In this document: positions 63,001 to 64,000 of the stretch, piece by piece | Numbering within the stretch: the stretch's first letter is position 1 | Layout: each line of letters begins with the position of its first letter | NCBI GenBank assembly: GCA_029961685.1 | Contig: JARWKL010000002.1 | Coordinates: 22,660,908 to 22,724,907, forward strand | DNA from: Aristolochia californica | Lineage: Eukaryota; Streptophyta; Magnoliopsida; Piperales; Aristolochiaceae | DNA length: 64,000 nucleotides | Reading direction: 5' to 3' | Translations under genes and position numbers: made by a program | Notes under the pieces: model-generated | What the model was told of the DNA's origin: nothing | Seen by the model: only the letters and a program-made list of their open reading frames with translations | Database searches by the model: none

Positions 63001-63725
63001 TGTACTCGTGGAATTTCCCAAACACGGATAACAAAACTTTGGAGTTCATTTTTAGTGCGTCAAATAATTTTCTTCACTTACATTTATTAGAGTTTTCAAT
63101 TTTTTTTGCATTCAAGAACTCTTAAATTTTCAATTTGTTTACAAGAAAAGTTTGGATTGGAAAAAAAATTGAATATTCAAAATGGAAATGCACTATTGCT
63201 GAGAGAGATAATTCCAAGAAGTATCTCTGATTTTGAAGGATAGGCAAAAAGTGGGTTGTTTGGCTCTAGTAAATATCCAACCACACGTTTACTTGAGAAT
63301 TTAATTTTTTCTACTCGAAATCTTTGGATCACTAGGTGATTTGCATCTTCAACATGTTTCTCGCATGCATACCCACCACTTTTCAAACATGTCAGGATCA
63401 ATTAGAAATCGCTTTCTTATAAAATTCCACCAAGCCATTAGGGGTTGTACTAGTGGACTTTCCAAATATGGATAGCAAAACTTAGGAGTTCATTTTTAGT
63501 GCGTGAAATAATTTTTTCCACTTACATTTATTATAGTTTTCAATTTTTTTTTTCAAACATGAACTCTAAAATTTTCATTTTTCTTACGAAAAAAGTTTGG
63601 ATTCGAAAAAATATTGAATATCCTAAATGGAAATGCACATATGCTGAGAGAGATAATTCCAAGAAGTATCTCTGCTTTTGAAGGATAGGAAAAAAGTGCT
63701 TTGTTTGGTTCTAGTAAATATCCAA
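60022..63725 (+). repeat. 9-monomer duplication II, copy 2
   Basis: Same ordered landmarks as copy 1: GGAATATAAA (60,035), AATAGAATATTC, AATGTGGATAGAG, GGTCCTGGTGAATATCC, GGCAGTTATACCC (61,591), GGATAGCTCTGG (62,361), TTTACCTGAAAAG (62,689), CACTATTGCTGAG (63,191), ATGGATAGCAAAACTTAGG (63,469) and TTTTTCTTACGAAAAAAG. By eye only a few differences per 60 bases separate the copies. Sequence after about 63,725 no longer follows copy 1. Confidence 0.9.
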
Positions 63726-64000
63726 CCACACGTTAACTTGAGAATTTAATTTTTTCTACTTCTTGAAATTTTTGGATCATTAGGTCATTTGCATCTTCAA
63801 CATGTTTCTGGCATACATACCCACAACATTTAAAACATCTTAGGATCAAATAGAAATCTCTTTCTTATAAAATTCCAAAAAGCTATTAAGGGTTGTACTA
63901 GTGGAATTTTCCAAACATGGATAACAAAACATTGGAGTTCATTTTTAATGCGTGAAATAATTTTCTTCACTTAAATTTATTATAGTTTTCAATTTTTTTT

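Larger units (their letters stand above)
37541..64000 (+). repeat. Satellite array, family B (about 447-bp monomers)
   Basis: This array continues family A in the same orientation and phase, with 60 anchor sites. Each unit aligns to A along its length but reads CATTTTGTTTACGAGAAAAG, so it lacks about 30 bp (GCGATC through the following TTTTGTT) and about 20 bp (the ATGGGAGAGTGAAAACTCA region). The A-tract before the next block is usually followed by TTGAAC instead of TTTGAAC. B also has linked base differences: TATCTCTGATTTTGAAGG, CATTTGCATCTTC, GCATACCCACC and CAATTAGAAATCTC. I saw no A-length unit after the boundary. The array runs off the right edge of the window. Confidence 0.97.
55842..64000 (+). 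repeat. Family B, domain 3, containing the second 9-monomer duplication
   Basis: Anchors are at 55842, 56291, 56738, 57172, 57619, 58068, 58498, 58948, 59384, 59830, 60279, 60726, 61174, 61622, 62072, 62500, 62949, 63394 and 63842. Spacing is mostly 445-450, with shorter units of 434 (from 56738), 430 (from 58068), 436 (from 58948) and 428 (from 62072). The two short units from 58068 and 62072 sit at matching places in the two copies of the 9-mer. The last unit is cut by the window end. Confidence 0.9.

Noticed and set aside
193..63681. Dozens of 60-111 codon open frames on both strands
   Set aside because: All lie inside satellite units and repeat with the monomer. Overlapping frames on both strands are open at once, lengths and starts vary between units, and the peptides show no domain, signal or catalytic motif I recognise. 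I therefore annotate no coding sequence.
1..64000. CRISPR array
   Set aside because: Repeats are direct and regular, but the whole 447-499-bp unit is repeated, with no unique spacers, no short palindromic repeat of CRISPR size and no cas genes.
1..64000. Telomere-like motif (ATTAGGGGTTG, once per unit)
   Set aside because: It occurs singly per unit in CTATTAGGGGTTG and never in tandem, so it is not a telomeric tract.
1..64000. CENP-B box
   Set aside because: I looked for a TTCG...A..CGGG pattern; the only CGGG seen with some regularity is AGCGGGTTG near 34,530 and 36,995, without the TTCG part at the right distance.
1..64000. Retrotransposon, helitron or other mobile element as the source of the repeat
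   Set aside because: No terminal repeats, polymerase, integrase or transposase similarity, primer-binding site or target-site duplication was visible, and no unit is interrupted by one. An ancient origin from such an element cannot be excluded by eye.
1..64000. tRNA, 5S rRNA or other RNA gene in the monomer
   Set aside because: No recognisable internal promoter boxes, cloverleaf or rRNA sequence. The T-runs that could act as Pol III terminators are simply part of the A/T-rich background.

Overview
The window is one uninterrupted tandem array of a single A+T-rich satellite DNA family, all monomers in the same orientation. I see no convincing protein-coding gene, RNA gene, transposon, CRISPR array, origin or bacterial-type regulatory element. 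Uniform head-to-tail monomers of about 0.45-0.5 kb over 64 kb, with higher-order repetition and CpG decay, point to eukaryotic heterochromatin (pericentromeric, centromeric, subtelomeric or knob-like). A plant fits well, but I do not recognise the family and cannot name the species.

I anchored each monomer on the AGGATC-type site that follows the sequence ACATGTT and found 136 anchors. Two length families meet at one sharp boundary. Family A (1 to about 37,540; 76 anchors) has a repeat length of about 491 or 499 bp. Family B (about 37,540 to 64,000; 60 anchors) has about 447 bp. B lacks two internal segments of about 30 and 20 bp and carries many linked base differences. Within A, the 491 and 499 lengths differ mainly by the 8-bp segment GTTTTCAA. 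They are mixed in 1-9.5 kb, nearly all 491 in 9.5-15.9 kb, mixed in 15.9-19.3 kb and nearly all 499 in 19.3-37.5 kb.

Higher-order structure is patchy and local. In A there is a dimer (P-Q) present four times in 0.5-7.0 kb. A P-Q-R-S-T-U block recurs in part at 0.3-4.0, 5.8-9.0 and 17.4-20.3 kb. There is also a tandem 4-mer at 11.6-15.1 kb and dispersed 3-, 5-, 7- and 13-monomer-spaced duplications. In B there are two distinct 9-monomer duplications (39.6-46.5 kb and 56.0-63.7 kb) and an 11-monomer one (46.6-54.5 kb). Several monomers are chimeric, truncated or partly duplicated, and these mark past unequal exchange.

The minus strand of most monomers carries a 60-110 codon open frame with a repeated peptide. 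I treat it as a by-product of repeat homogenisation, not as a gene. Nothing here looks like a new enzymatic or defence system. The interest lies in the recorded history of satellite turnover: the A/B boundary, the crossover scars and the duplication blocks.
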